64,000 nt of DNA from Limnohabitans sp. 63ED37-2 (GCF_001412535.1 NZ_CP011774.1:1855501-1919500); one strand, 5' to 3'. Shown: positions 1 to 8,750, counted from the stretch's first letter. The notes: a model not told the origin generated them from the sequence alone. Translations and numbers: made by a program.

Positions 1-36
1 GTGAAAACCCAGCTCCCGGATGATTGGCTGAGTTAA
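1..36 (+). CDS. possible 3' end of a gene entering from the left
   Basis: Frame 1 is open from the window edge to a TAA at 34-36 and would encode an eleven-residue tail ending in DDWLS. Two short hairpins follow directly, which fits the end of a gene. Eleven codons are too few to prove coding or to identify a family. Confidence 0.25.
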   Translation: MKTQLPDDWLS

Positions 37-62
37 GTCAGCCGGGGAGTGAGTCCCTCCCC
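26..62. terminator. two short hairpins between converging genes
   Basis: GGCTGA (26-31) pairs with TCAGCC (38-43), and GGGGAG (44-49) pairs with CTCCCC (57-62). They sit immediately before the end of the minus-strand gene at 64-597, so they could stop transcription from both sides. Neither has a T-run, so this is tentative. Confidence 0.35.
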
Positions 63-63
63 C

Positions 64-597
64 TCAGTCAGAGGGCATGCCGCTCAAATCCTCTTGCACA
101 TCGGCGTTTCGCTCTACAGCGCTGAGCTCGTGGCGCAAAAATTTGAGCACCTCGATCTCATAATTCAAGCCAATTTCTGAGCGGCAAATGGTGTCGGCCA
201 GCTGCTGCATGGAGGCAATGGCCTGTTCGGAATTGAGCTCGGTGCGTTGGTACTTGGCACCAAACAAAAAGGCCCGCTCGGCATATTCTGTGGGCAAGTA
301 AACCCAGATGTCCGACTTGCCTGAACGAACTTTTTGGTAGCAGTCAGCCTTGGGGACCGGGGGCGCTTCGGCATCCTTGGCGACGGCAAATGCCGCCATT
401 TGCTGCCAGTCGGCCGTGCGCTCGGCACCGGCAATGAACGTCTTGTCCAGATGGGCGCAACTGAGCAAGGCCAAGCCGCGGCGCAAGCTGTTGGCCTCAA
501 ACGTGTCTGCGGTCAAAGCAGTCACCTTGTCAAAGGTCTGCTTGGCCTTCTTTTTAAGAGCCTCAGGCGACTCGACACCCTTGAACAACGAAAACAT
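64..597 (-). CDS. hypothetical protein, 177 aa, next to flaG
   Basis: I do not recognise the family. The protein is soluble-looking, with no signal peptide or membrane segment. The N-terminus is lysine-rich (KKKAKQTFDK). The middle holds an aromatic-rich stretch (DIWVYLPTEYAERAFLFG, about residues 96-113), and the end is acidic (VQEDLSGMPSD). The ATG at 597 has an AGG about six bases upstream. It is transcribed divergently from flaG across a roughly 300-base AT-richer gap. Its place at the edge of the flagellin locus suggests a flagellar accessory role, but nothing in the sequence shows it. Codon use matches the GC-rich neighbours. Confidence 0.7.
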   Translation of the reverse strand: MFSLFKGVESPEALKKKAKQTFDKVTALTADTFEANSLRRGLALLSCAHLDKTFIAGAERTADWQQMAAFAVAKDAEAPPVPKADCYQKVRSGKSDIWVYLPTEYAERAFLFGAKYQRTELNSEQAIASMQQLADTICRSEIGLNYEIEVLKFLRHELSAVERNADVQEDLSGMPSD

Positions 598-812
598 GTC
601 TACCTGTTAAAAAAGAGATGCGCTTTGCGCGTTCAACACGATTGCACACATGACCTGCAGGGACAAGCCGCAACAAACCATGGTGTAAAACCGGCTTTTA
701 GTATAAGCGTTCTTGCTGATATTGTGAATTTTTTGAGACAAAAATGGTTTTTTACATTTTGATGTCCCCCATACTGTCCGCATCACTGATGTAAAAACCA
801 CAAAAAATAGTC

Positions 813-840
813 CTCAAGTAAAAGCAACCGGTGTCGATAC
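813..840 (+). promoter_or_regulatory. sigma-28 (FliA)-type promoter of flaG
   Basis: CTCAAG at 813-818, a 14-nt spacer, then GTCGATAC at 833-840, which resembles the FliA consensus -10 (GCCGATAA). The same two boxes at the same spacing occur upstream of the giant repeat gene (8723-8750), and a weaker version precedes the first flagellin (1352). The rest of the 317-base gap (598-914) shows nothing I can name. Confidence 0.7.
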
Positions 841-914
841 AGAGAACGACAACCTCTATCAGGTCCTTAAGCCGGGAAAAGTGCTCGCGCACATGCAACA
901 GGAAAAGGCACACC

Positions 915-1328
915 ATGAACAACGACATTTCAGCCATCAACACCGCCAAGGCCGCTGTCCCCACAGCCGCCCAAGTACCAGCGCCCGCACCTGCAGCAGC
1001 AGCTGCTGCTACTGCAGCCGCATTGCCTGCCAACGCAGCAGCCGCTGAAGAAAAGCAGCCAGCGCCCGAACCCAAATTCGTACCGCTGGTTTCTAAAGAA
1101 GAGCAACGTGAAAACCTGCGCTCGGCCATTCAACGCCTGAACGACATGATGAAAGAAAGCAGCCGCGCCTTGAACTTCAGCATGGACGAAACCACCGACC
1201 GTGTGGTCATCACCGTGAAGAACGCCAACACCGGAGAAGTGGTTCGACAAATCCCGGATGCCACTTTCCTGCGCGTGTCTCACAACTTAGAGAACCTCAA
1301 GGGCGTTCTGCTCAACCAATCGACTTGA
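915..1328 (+). CDS. flaG: FlaG family flagellar protein
   Basis: FlaG-type proteins are small flagellar proteins encoded beside flagellin, thought to influence filament length or assembly. The 137-residue product has an Ala/Pro-rich N-terminal half (about residues 12-55). A conserved FlaG-like C-terminal half follows: an amphipathic segment (RSAIQRLNDMMKESSRALNF), then SMDETTDRVVITVKNANTGEVVRQIP. The ATG at 915 follows AGGAAAAGG. An upstream in-frame start would read through the promoter and is rejected. It lies 153 bases before flagellin and has its own sigma-28-type promoter. The Ala/Pro linker is longer than in short FlaG proteins. Confidence 0.88.
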   Translation: MNNDISAINTAKAAVPTAAQVPAPAPAAAAAATAAALPANAAAAEEKQPAPEPKFVPLVSKEEQRENLRSAIQRLNDMMKESSRALNFSMDETTDRVVITVKNANTGEVVRQIPDATFLRVSHNLENLKGVLLNQST

Positions 1329-1351
1329 TCGCGGTTTTTTTATTCATCGCA

Positions 1352-1379
1352 CTCAAGTTCTTTGCACAGACACCGAATC
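1352..1379 (+). promoter_or_regulatory. sigma-28-type promoter of the first flagellin
   Basis: CTCAAG at 1352-1357 followed 20 bases downstream (start to start) by ACCGAATC, a weaker match to the GTCGATAC/GCCGATAA -10 element. Spacing equals the flaG and giant-gene promoters. It lies about 100 bases before the flagellin start. Confidence 0.55.
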
Positions 1380-1481
1380 ACTAGCTAACAGAGATCAAAT
1401 TCAAATTTCTGTACCACGGCAGGTCCTACTCCCTTTTGGTTCCTGCCAGACCGTTGAATCAGCCCATCAAGGAGTAAGACT

Positions 1482-2300
1482 ATGTCAGTTATCAACACCA
1501 ACGTGAAGTCACTGGTCGCACAGAACGCCCTCGCAGTGAACAGCCGCAACCTCTCCAAAACCATGGAGCAGTTGTCCACCGGCAAGCGCATCAACTCTGC
1601 AGCCGACGATGCTGCAGGCCTGGCCATCAGCAACAAAATGACTTCGCAAGTCAAAGGTTTGAACCAAGCGGTTCGCAACGCCAACGACGGCATCTCGATG
1701 TTGCAAACCGCTGAAGGCGCGACACAAGAAATCACCAACATGTTGCAACGCATGCGTGAATTGGCTGTGCAAGCTGCCAACGACACCTACGACGCCGATG
1801 ACCGCACGGCCATTGCCGACGAAGTGGGTCAACTCGAAGAAGAAATCACACGCATTGCCACCAACACCAAGTGGAACGGCATGTCGGTCTTGTCCAGCGA
1901 CCAGACCAAAAACTTGCAAGTCGGCATGGAAAACGACACCGACTCCACAATTGAAATCAACCTGCAAGACATGACGGCCTCTGGTCTGGACGTTTCGGGT
2001 TTGGACCTGAGCAGCCATACAGCCTCGCAAGCAGTTTTGGACAAAGTGGACACCGCCATCGCCAGCGTGGACTCTTTCCGCTCAGACTTGGGCTCCAAGA
2101 TGAACCGCTTGAACTACGCTGCAGACAACATGAGCAACGTGTCTTTGAACACCGCCGCTTCACGCAGCCGCATTCAGGACACCGATTACGCTCAAGCGAC
2201 GACCGAGCTGGCACGCAGCCAGATCATCCAGCAAGCCGCTACCGCCATGTTGGCCCAAGCCAACCAGCAGCCTTCTGCTGTGCTGTCTTTGCTGCAATAA
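1482..2300 (+). CDS. fliC: flagellin, 272 aa (first copy)
   Basis: Flagellin is exported through the flagellar type III channel and polymerises into the filament. The N-terminal D0/D1 domain is typical: MSVINTNVKSLVAQNAL, then LSTGKRINSAADDAAGLAI and MLQTAEGATQEITNMLQRM. The C-terminal D1/D0 is equally typical, with RSRIQDTDYAQATTELAR and an end in AVLSLLQ. At 272 residues it has almost no variable D2/D3 region, so the exposed surface is small. The start has a strong AAGGAG site. It is very close to the flagellin at 17585 and clearly different from its neighbour at 2436. Confidence 0.97.
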   Translation: MSVINTNVKSLVAQNALAVNSRNLSKTMEQLSTGKRINSAADDAAGLAISNKMTSQVKGLNQAVRNANDGISMLQTAEGATQEITNMLQRMRELAVQAANDTYDADDRTAIADEVGQLEEEITRIATNTKWNGMSVLSSDQTKNLQVGMENDTDSTIEINLQDMTASGLDVSGLDLSSHTASQAVLDKVDTAIASVDSFRSDLGSKMNRLNYAADNMSNVSLNTAASRSRIQDTDYAQATTELARSQIIQQAATAMLAQANQQPSAVLSLLQ

Positions 2301-2309
2301 GCAGCTCAT

Positions 2310-2389
2310 CGCCCCTTATGGCGCTGACTTGTCAGCTTGATTGAGGGGCGTTGTCGTTGACGGCCTGCCTGCCCTATGGGCAAGCAGGC
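2310..2389 (+). terminator. two hairpins after the first flagellin
   Basis: Hairpin 1 pairs CGCCCCT (2310-2316) with AGGGGCG (2344-2350) and contains an inner perfect stem GCTGAC/GTCAGC (2323-2336). Hairpin 2 pairs GCCTGC-TGCCC with GGGCA-GCAGGC (2363-2389). Neither has a T-run, so they may be weak terminators or 3' stabilisers of the abundant flagellin mRNA, allowing some readthrough into the next gene. Confidence 0.5.
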
Positions 2390-2435
2390 TGCTCAGCTTA
2401 TATGTTTTAAGCACCTGCATTCGAGGAGGGGCGAA

Positions 2436-3248
2436 ATGTCCAGCATCGCCACCAACATCAACGCCTCGCGGGCGGAGAACGCCATGACCAATGCCTCTCA
2501 ACTGGTGGATAAATCCACCAAAGAATTGGCCACGGGCCGCCGCATCAACACGGCCGCCGATGACACCGCCGGCATGGCCATTGGCAGCAAACTCACGGCA
2601 GAGTCCATCAGCCTGCAACGCGCTATGCGCAATGCCAACGAAGGCGTGTCCATGTTGCAAACTGCAGACCATGCGGCCGGCAGCATGTCTCAGGCCTTGG
2701 TGCGCATGCGAGAAATTGCCCTGCAAGCCGCCAACGACACGAACAGCGAATCCGACCGATCGGCCTTGGACAACGAGTTCACGCAACTGCGTGAACATCT
2801 GAACACGGCCATCGACAGCACCCAGTGGAATGGCAAAAAAATGTTGGATGGCAGCATGAGCAGTGTGAACTTGCAAATTGGCGCTTCATCTGGCGACGGG
2901 CACTCGGTGGACCTGGCCGACTTCAGAAGCTTGTCGGCATTGAACACTGCGGGCATCGGCAGCCGCAGCGATGCCCTGTCGGCCCTGGACGCCATCGACA
3001 GCAGTTTGGCCAGCATTGATGAAACACGCGTGAAATGGGGCGCCAACATGAACCGACTTGTGCACGCAGGTGATGTCTCGAGCAATGTGTCGTTGAACCT
3101 GGACGATTCACGCAGCAAGATTGTCGACGCCGACTACGCCAAGGCCACGGCCGATTTGGCCAAGGCTCAAATTCTGCAAATGGCAGGCAAAGCGATGTTG
3201 TCGCAGGCGAATCAGGCGCCTATTTCTGTTTTGCAGTTGCTGCGATAA
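2436..3248 (+). CDS. divergent second flagellin, 270 aa
   Basis: This has the flagellin fold: N-terminal MSSIATNINASRAENAM, then LATGRRINTAADDTAGMAI and MLQTADHAAGSMSQALVRM, and C-terminal RSKIVDADYAKATADLAKAQI ending in VLQLLR. It is as short as the first flagellin but many core residues differ (for example KSTKELATGRR against KTMEQLSTGKR). It may form a different filament segment or act as a minor flagellin. The chosen ATG at 2436 follows GAGGAGGGG. No separate sigma-28 or sigma-54 promoter is visible in the short gap, so it probably depends on readthrough from the first flagellin. The AT-rich island begins just after it. Confidence 0.92.
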   Translation: MSSIATNINASRAENAMTNASQLVDKSTKELATGRRINTAADDTAGMAIGSKLTAESISLQRAMRNANEGVSMLQTADHAAGSMSQALVRMREIALQAANDTNSESDRSALDNEFTQLREHLNTAIDSTQWNGKKMLDGSMSSVNLQIGASSGDGHSVDLADFRSLSALNTAGIGSRSDALSALDAIDSSLASIDETRVKWGANMNRLVHAGDVSSNVSLNLDDSRSKIVDADYAKATADLAKAQILQMAGKAMLSQANQAPISVLQLLR

Positions 3249-3402
3249 AACGATACAAAAACATTCGCCAGCATGACTGGTGCGTTTTGTGCTTAAGTTC
3301 AAGGGATGACAATTTTCTGCCATCTCTTGAATTTCGACTGGTTGGCTCCGGAACTGAATGAGAAAGTTTAGTCGTCTAGGATCAACCTCTAAAGAGCACC
3401 CA

Positions 3403-4221
3403 ATGCCTAACATCAACAAAAGCCAAGTACATGGTTTTGTCATCAGCTACACGGCTGAAATATATGACAATGTTCAAGCACCGTTCACACCACTTGATAA
3501 CCGTGACAACCCTCGTCCGGATTGGCAAGAATATTGGCCTATTAGAAAATTTCTTTTGAATGAAAATTTGATCGAAGATGATTACTACGGCTTTTTTTCA
3601 CCAAGATTTCAAGAAAAGACAGGCTTGAATGCCGAACAAGTGGTGGATTACGTCTCAAAACAAGATTCAGATACTGACGTTATTTTGTTTAGCCCACAAC
3701 CAGACATGGGCGCCTTCTTTTTGAATATCTTCGAACAAAATGAGTTATTTGACCCTGGCTTCAAAGAATCATCACAAGCTTTTTGCAAATTTTCAGAGTT
3801 AGATTATGACATTTCACAGATTGTCATGGATTCGACAAATATAATTTTTAGCAATTATTTTATTGCAAAACCAAGATTTTTACGACGGTGGATGAGCCTG
3901 TGTGAAATTTTATTTAATGCCTGTGAAAATTTCCCAACTATCGCACAAATCCACGGCTGGCTACATCAAACTAATTACAAAAATGGCATTCAAAGAAAGG
4001 TTTTTTTGCTCGAACGAATCGCAAGCTTAATTCTTTCATGTGAGAGTGAATGGCGATCACATGCTCATAGTCCGTTCTTGTTTGCTTATTCTGGCTCAAA
4101 GTTAAATAAATTTCCAGAAGAAGCCATAAAGTGTGATGCACTTAAAATTGCTTTTAATCAAACAGAAAACCGTACATTTCTTAAAGTATTTCACAATACA
4201 ATAAGATCACTAGATATCTGA
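3403..4221 (+). CDS. hypothetical protein in the AT-rich island, 272 aa
   Basis: I cannot assign a function. The start at 3403 (MPNINKSQVHG) is preferred over an ATG 45 bases upstream, because residues before it look non-coding. Notable stretches are an aromatic-rich N-terminal part (YWPIRKFLLNENLIEDDYYG, FFSPRFQEKTGL) and a central YFIAKPRFLRRWM. There is no signal peptide or clear transmembrane helix. The order of segments reminds me of uncharacterised proteins found in polysaccharide clusters, where FSP-F-KTG and 'YSNYFIAKPRFW'-like segments recur, but I cannot verify this. Its AT-rich composition contrasts with the flagellin upstream, so it was probably acquired horizontally. Confidence 0.7.
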   Translation: MPNINKSQVHGFVISYTAEIYDNVQAPFTPLDNRDNPRPDWQEYWPIRKFLLNENLIEDDYYGFFSPRFQEKTGLNAEQVVDYVSKQDSDTDVILFSPQPDMGAFFLNIFEQNELFDPGFKESSQAFCKFSELDYDISQIVMDSTNIIFSNYFIAKPRFLRRWMSLCEILFNACENFPTIAQIHGWLHQTNYKNGIQRKVFLLERIASLILSCESEWRSHAHSPFLFAYSGSKLNKFPEEAIKCDALKIAFNQTENRTFLKVFHNTIRSLDI

Positions 4222-4358
4222 ATCAGTTGCTCCAGCAGAATTTACCCTAGTCGACACAACAATATAAAATCTCTAATAGCATGCTTTTTTGAAATTTATT
4301 AAGTCCAAATAAAAAACAAAAATCCTCAAGTCACATAAAATACTAATACGTTTAAAAT

Positions 4359-5079
4359 TTAAGAATTTAACTTGTACACAACACCATTTTGCACTGGCAT
4401 GATTAATGATTTAATAACATTCAAACCCATATCGTATGAAAAATTCTTATTCCCAGTTGGCTGAAAAAACTCAACATAGTCTAAGCTTTTCTTACCGTAA
4501 ACAAATCCACCAACCAATGAATTATTAACTGCATACATTAGAGGAATTAAAGCCATCATAGGGGAGCTGGAACGCCTATCAAATGCTCCTCCAAATCATC
4601 ATCCTGGATTTGGCTTTACGGGTAAAACCATAGCGGGGTACTTATAAATAAGAATGCATCCTCCCCCATATTTGTCAGCAATGTTCTAAGCAGCCACTTA
4701 GCTGTCTCCACATTTAAATGCTCTGTTACATCTAACAGGCATATTATTTTATATTTTCTTATCACTTCTAAGGGCAGCTCTTGGGCAAGCCCGTACCATA
4801 TATTTTGTCAAATATTTTTTCAACCAAATCTTTATTAAGGCAATTAACTTCCATTCCATCTATTCCATCTACGCTCAAATGAGATGTATCATTATTAGAT
4901 TTAATAAGACGCCCAAGCCCTCCTGTGCCAAAACCAATATCCAGTACATGAACTGAATCTGAATTATTTTCTAAGATATGAAAAATCATTCCTTTTGGAG
5001 ATGCAGAGTCGCCCATCGGAACACTCTCCGAATTATTCAATTCCGTTAAGTTTGCAAATTTTTTAATTATTTGATGCAT
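4359..5079 (-). pseudogene. decayed SAM-dependent methyltransferase
   Basis: The N-terminal 103 codons (5079-4768) encode a class I methyltransferase start with the SAM-binding motif VLDIGFGTGGLGRL. The frame is then lost near 4796. A different frame (about 4799-4616) continues as WYGLAQELPLEVIRKYKII, then CLLDVTEHLNVETAKWLLR, then FLFISTPLWFYP and a stop. A third segment in another frame holds DDDLEEHLIGVPAPL. Finally 4559-4359 encodes MMALIPLMYAVNN...GGFVYGKKSLDYVEFF. The pieces are collinear and read as one protein of about 240 residues broken by at least two frameshifts and stops. Sequencing error is possible but unlikely for several lesions together. Confidence 0.75.
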
Positions 5080-5286
5080 TTCTGATACTTTTAATTAATT
5101 AATTTTTGCTTCAAAACAGATACCAGCCTACACGCCGAGGTTCACTCGATCAACCCTGAAGAGGTGCCGATAAAATACCTCTGAAAAAATACTGTTTTGC
5201 TTAGCGGAGTATATATGTTAATGAGTACCACTTGCAAAATTCAGATAAAACTGGGCGTTGGCTTGAAATGAATTTTGCAGGACCGA

Positions 5287-6714
5287 CTAATTAATAAGCT
5301 TCTTAGACAAGACACGATCATCGGCTATAGCGACATCCCCAACAATCACTTCTTTACCTAATCCACGAGGTCGCGAAGAACTAGATTTCTTAACAACAAA
5401 AATAGAATCATAAGCCGAAACGCTTAATATTTGGTTATCCTTCAAGAAATTATTCATGAACTCTCGACCAAAAAAAGCCTGAAATAAACTACCAGCGTCT
5501 ATCTCTTTAAAATGATCCATATTTACAGCATCAAATAACTTGCGGAAAAAAGACGCGCTTGATCGCTCATTCAGTACACCACCACCATAATTCTCCCAGA
5601 ATGCACAATGCATATCCTCAACTATATAAACACCACCATCATTTAACAATGGGAAGTAATTTATAAAACTAGATATAACATCATGAGATGTATGAGATCC
5701 ATCATCGATAATGACATCAAAATGACTTGAAGAACCTCTGATTGAATTAAATACATTCAACTCATTCGCGTTTCCAACATGAACTTCGACACGTGAATCT
5801 TCGTACTTCAAACCTTGGCATCGAGGATTTATATCACAGCCAATTATTTTTTCGGCATTTTTGAAGTATTGAGACCATATTTCTAATGAACCACCATTTT
5901 GCACACCTATCTCTAAAAGATTTATTGATTTTCTCTTAAAATTAAAAAGCAACTCCTCATAAACATCCAAATAACTATCCCATTTGGTACTCACCTTATT
6001 ATTAGTAGATAATTTATATGCCTCATATAAACCACGAACAGAATCACTAACAACATACTTGACAAAACCACGATAGCTGGAGCTATCACCCTCAGCGTGA
6101 TCTAAATAATAAGCAAAATCGCCGGAAGGATGCACAATGTACCACGGCTCATGCTTTGCCAGATATGGCTTAGCTGTTCTGACACCACATATTTTGTATT
6201 CATTCAAAACTCTGCGATCGTAAACCGCAAAAGTAGTATCTACTGGCATGCTGATTAGACCTTGATGATCAGTATTTTTATCCTGTACAAATTTTTCATA
6301 ATTTAAAACATGTTGATAATAGGGTGAATCCTCTGGAATTCCCTCCGTCTCTAGCCCTAAACCAACCTTACCCAATTCTGGATTGGAGTCCAATATTTTA
6401 ATCAAACCAAAAATTGCATCATCAGGGACGCCACTCAAATCCAAATCAGGATCTGAAATAACATAATAATCAGTCTCAATTTTATCAATGACTCCCGAGA
6501 TCCATGGAGCCCTATGACCAAGATTATCCAAAAAAATAACTTTATGTTTTATATTTTTATACCAATTTAAAAGTGGCTTATAGGTACTACCATTATCCAA
6601 TAAAATTATTTCATAGACACCGAGCATACCCTCTAAACGCTCCACCATTTTTCTGGGCCAATCCAACAAATCCCTGTTGTTAATAATGACAGTAACTTTT
6701 TTATCTTCATTCAT
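5287..6714 (-). CDS. glycosyltransferase family 2 / SAM-methyltransferase fusion
   Basis: The first 215 or so residues resemble a GT-A glycosyltransferase: VTVIINNRDLLDWPRKMVERL, ILLDNGST, and an acidic DPDLDL at the expected metal/sugar-binding position. From about residue 245 a class I methyltransferase follows with SAM motif LLEIGVQNGGSLEIW, then IIGCDINPRC, VIIDDGSHTSHDVI and GGVYIVEDMH. The product probably transfers and methylates a sugar. The ATG at 6714 has GGAG six bases upstream. An ATG at 6726 overlaps the upstream stop (TAATG) but has no such site. It is coupled to the O-GlcNAc-transferase-like gene, so flagellin modification is the best guess. The gene is AT-rich, unlike the chromosome around it. 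Confidence 0.8.
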   Translation of the reverse strand: MNEDKKVTVIINNRDLLDWPRKMVERLEGMLGVYEIILLDNGSTYKPLLNWYKNIKHKVIFLDNLGHRAPWISGVIDKIETDYYVISDPDLDLSGVPDDAIFGLIKILDSNPELGKVGLGLETEGIPEDSPYYQHVLNYEKFVQDKNTDHQGLISMPVDTTFAVYDRRVLNEYKICGVRTAKPYLAKHEPWYIVHPSGDFAYYLDHAEGDSSSYRGFVKYVVSDSVRGLYEAYKLSTNNKVSTKWDSYLDVYEELLFNFKRKSINLLEIGVQNGGSLEIWSQYFKNAEKIIGCDINPRCQGLKYEDSRVEVHVGNANELNVFNSIRGSSSHFDVIIDDGSHTSHDVISSFINYFPLLNDGGVYIVEDMHCAFWENYGGGVLNERSSASFFRKLFDAVNMDHFKEIDAGSLFQAFFGREFMNNFLKDNQILSVSAYDSIFVVKKSSSSRPRGLGKEVIVGDVAIADDRVLSKKLIN

Positions 6715-6725
6715 AATAAACTCCA

Positions 6726-8504
6726 TTAAAATGACAATTTGAATCCGGCAGCCGGCTTAGAATAGTTAAATTTTCCTATTTTATTTATTTTGAAATTTAC
6801 TATTTTTTCGAAATACTCATCGGCGTTTACAGATATCAAATTATTAGAACCACAAGATTTCGATATACTTAAACCCATGCGCGACACCATCGTTCGACCA
6901 TATTGTGTTGCCAAAGGTATTTTGGCTCTAATGACATCATTTGATGTAGAGCCACAATTGTATGGAAATGTATCCAAAAATACATCGCATAATTTTAACC
7001 GTGCATTAAATTCACTGTGTCCAGTTCTTGCCGTGAACTTGATTTTTGATAAATCAACATTGGCCAAACGAGCATGATTTTTCAAATTCTCAGTCGTTGT
7101 CGGATTGTCATCAATCAACCACAGGACTGAATCCGGGATTTCCTTGAGTAACTTCATCCACACCCCAAACATTTCTGGTGTGATCTTGTATACATTGCCA
7201 AAAGCCCCCATCACAAAGGCATCCTCTGGCAAACCCACATCGGCGCGGGTCACCACTGGCAGCTTCTCATCGGGCGGTGTCAATGGAATGAAACTGCCTT
7301 CCACGTACAGCGGCTTCTCCATGAAGTACTCTGTGTACTCAGGCGGCAAGGCATGCCGATCGGTGATCACAAAATCAAACCAGGGCATGCCGGTCGAGCC
7401 GATAAACCCTAAGTAGGTCCCCTGCCTGGGTGCAGGGTGCAATGCAAAAATGCCCGGACGTGCTCCTGCACTCAAGCCATGCAGGTCCACCATCACATCG
7501 ATCTCGTCTTCCAGAATGCGTTCCGCAGCCTGCCTGTCGGTCAAAGTGTGCACAAGTCGCACGTGGTCAAACATGCCCAGCAATTTTTTGCGGTGTTCAC
7601 TGCCATCGTCCATCGTGAAGTCATAGGCATACACTTCATACAGTTCGCGATCTATCCCCTGCAGCATGGTGGGCAACAAAAAGCCCACTGCATGCTCGCG
7701 CAAATCGCCCGAGGCAAAACCAATGCGTTTTTTGGGGTGGTGGTATTGCTTGACCTTGCACAGTCGCTCTTCTTTCAAGCCATAAGTGCGGGCTACAAAA
7801 GCATGGGCACTCAGCAGTTGCAGCAGCGGGTCGTCCGTCAGCGCCAGCATGGCCAGGGGTGATGTGGCCATGATCATCTCGTTCTTGCTGATGCCAGGCA
7901 ACGGTTTGTAAACCGGCCATTCACAGGCTTTTTGGCGAATGTGAACCCAATGCTGAATCACTCCCGCCTGCTTGGGGTTGATCAACAGGCTGTGCTCCAG
8001 TGCTTCTAGCGCCTGACGGTAATCACGGTTGTTCTCGTGCACGCGCCCGATGTGGTTCAGCGCTGCGGTCAGCATGTCGGTGTCTACCGGATCTTTGGCA
8101 TAACGCTGACCAGTCAGGTGGGCCCATGCGGCAATGGCTTGGGCCGTATGCCCTTGTTTTTCCAGCACCAGCCCCAGGTTGATACGGGCCTGCGCAAAGT
8201 CGGGCGACAGCGCCAAGGCTTGCTCGTAGGCCTGTTGGGCCTGAGCTGATTGGCCTAGTTGCTGAAGCAAAGACCCATGGTTGAACCACACCAGGTGTTT
8301 TCTGGGGTCCTCATGGTGGGCCAACCACAAGGCATACAAGTTGGATGCAGCTTGGGCATGCCCATCGCGTTGCAGTTGTTCGGCATGACTCACCATGGCA
8401 GCCAGTGCCATGCCCCCGCTGCGCGCCAAGGCCACGATGTCCAGTTCAGTGTCCATGGCTGCAATGTTAGTCGGGATCAAATTCATAGGCAGTGGCGCAT
8501 TCAT
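6726..8504 (-). CDS. TPR / O-linked GlcNAc transferase-like (GT41) protein
   Basis: This 592-residue protein has TPR repeats over about residues 40-190 (GSLLQQLGQSAQAQQAYEQALALSP is one unit). A GT41 (SPINDLY/OGT) catalytic domain starts near 255 (RIGFASGDLREHAVGFLL), continues through LHGLSAGARPGIFALHPAP and ends with FPYNCGSTSNDVIRAKIPL. Proteins of this type attach sugars to Ser/Thr and are often encoded near flagellin genes. The ATG at 8504 follows GGAAGGAAA; longer in-frame starts lack a site. The last 125-130 codons (6726 to about 7110) are AT-rich, whereas the rest is GC-rich. The break falls inside the catalytic domain, so the gene looks like a recombinant. Target flagellin is inferred from context. 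Confidence 0.85.
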   Translation of the reverse strand: MNAPLPMNLIPTNIAAMDTELDIVALARSGGMALAAMVSHAEQLQRDGHAQAASNLYALWLAHHEDPRKHLVWFNHGSLLQQLGQSAQAQQAYEQALALSPDFAQARINLGLVLEKQGHTAQAIAAWAHLTGQRYAKDPVDTDMLTAALNHIGRVHENNRDYRQALEALEHSLLINPKQAGVIQHWVHIRQKACEWPVYKPLPGISKNEMIMATSPLAMLALTDDPLLQLLSAHAFVARTYGLKEERLCKVKQYHHPKKRIGFASGDLREHAVGFLLPTMLQGIDRELYEVYAYDFTMDDGSEHRKKLLGMFDHVRLVHTLTDRQAAERILEDEIDVMVDLHGLSAGARPGIFALHPAPRQGTYLGFIGSTGMPWFDFVITDRHALPPEYTEYFMEKPLYVEGSFIPLTPPDEKLPVVTRADVGLPEDAFVMGAFGNVYKITPEMFGVWMKLLKEIPDSVLWLIDDNPTTTENLKNHARLANVDLSKIKFTARTGHSEFNARLKLCDVFLDTFPYNCGSTSNDVIRAKIPLATQYGRTMVSRMGLSISKSCGSNNLISVNADEYFEKIVNFKINKIGKFNYSKPAAGFKLSF

Positions 8505-8722
8505 GCGGTTTCCTTCCATGGCCATCAGGCCAATCAAACATGGCACAGATCATGCAAGTTGAATGCCAGCTAAATGAATTGCTGAGTATTCAGTTTGAAG
8601 AAAAGCGTCATTTTTTCGACGATCTGAGCCTGTCTGGCGGCAAAAAACTGCCGCCGCCGGGTTCAGTTTGCAGCGGTTTTGCCGATACCCAAGGGGCTGG
8701 AGAACAAGTTTTTCCGCAACCC

Positions 8723-8750
8723 CTCAAGTTTGCAAAGCTGCTGTCGATAC
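8723..8750 (+). promoter_or_regulatory. sigma-28-type promoter of the giant repeat gene
   Basis: CTCAAG at 8723-8728, 14-nt spacer, GTCGATAC at 8743-8750: both boxes and the spacing are identical to the flaG promoter. It lies 98 bases before the start codon. The rest of the 343-base gap (8505-8847) shows only a small GC hairpin (8636-8655). Confidence 0.7.

Noticed and set aside
607..801. 64-codon minus-strand frame upstream of flaG
   Set aside because: AT-rich gap with no ribosome site; the frame overlaps the likely promoter region of the gene at 64-597.
8636..8655. GGCGGCA/TGCCGCC hairpin before the giant gene
   Set aside because: The stem is seven pairs with an A-rich loop and no T-run. 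It could be a weak terminator, but no transcript is known to need it.
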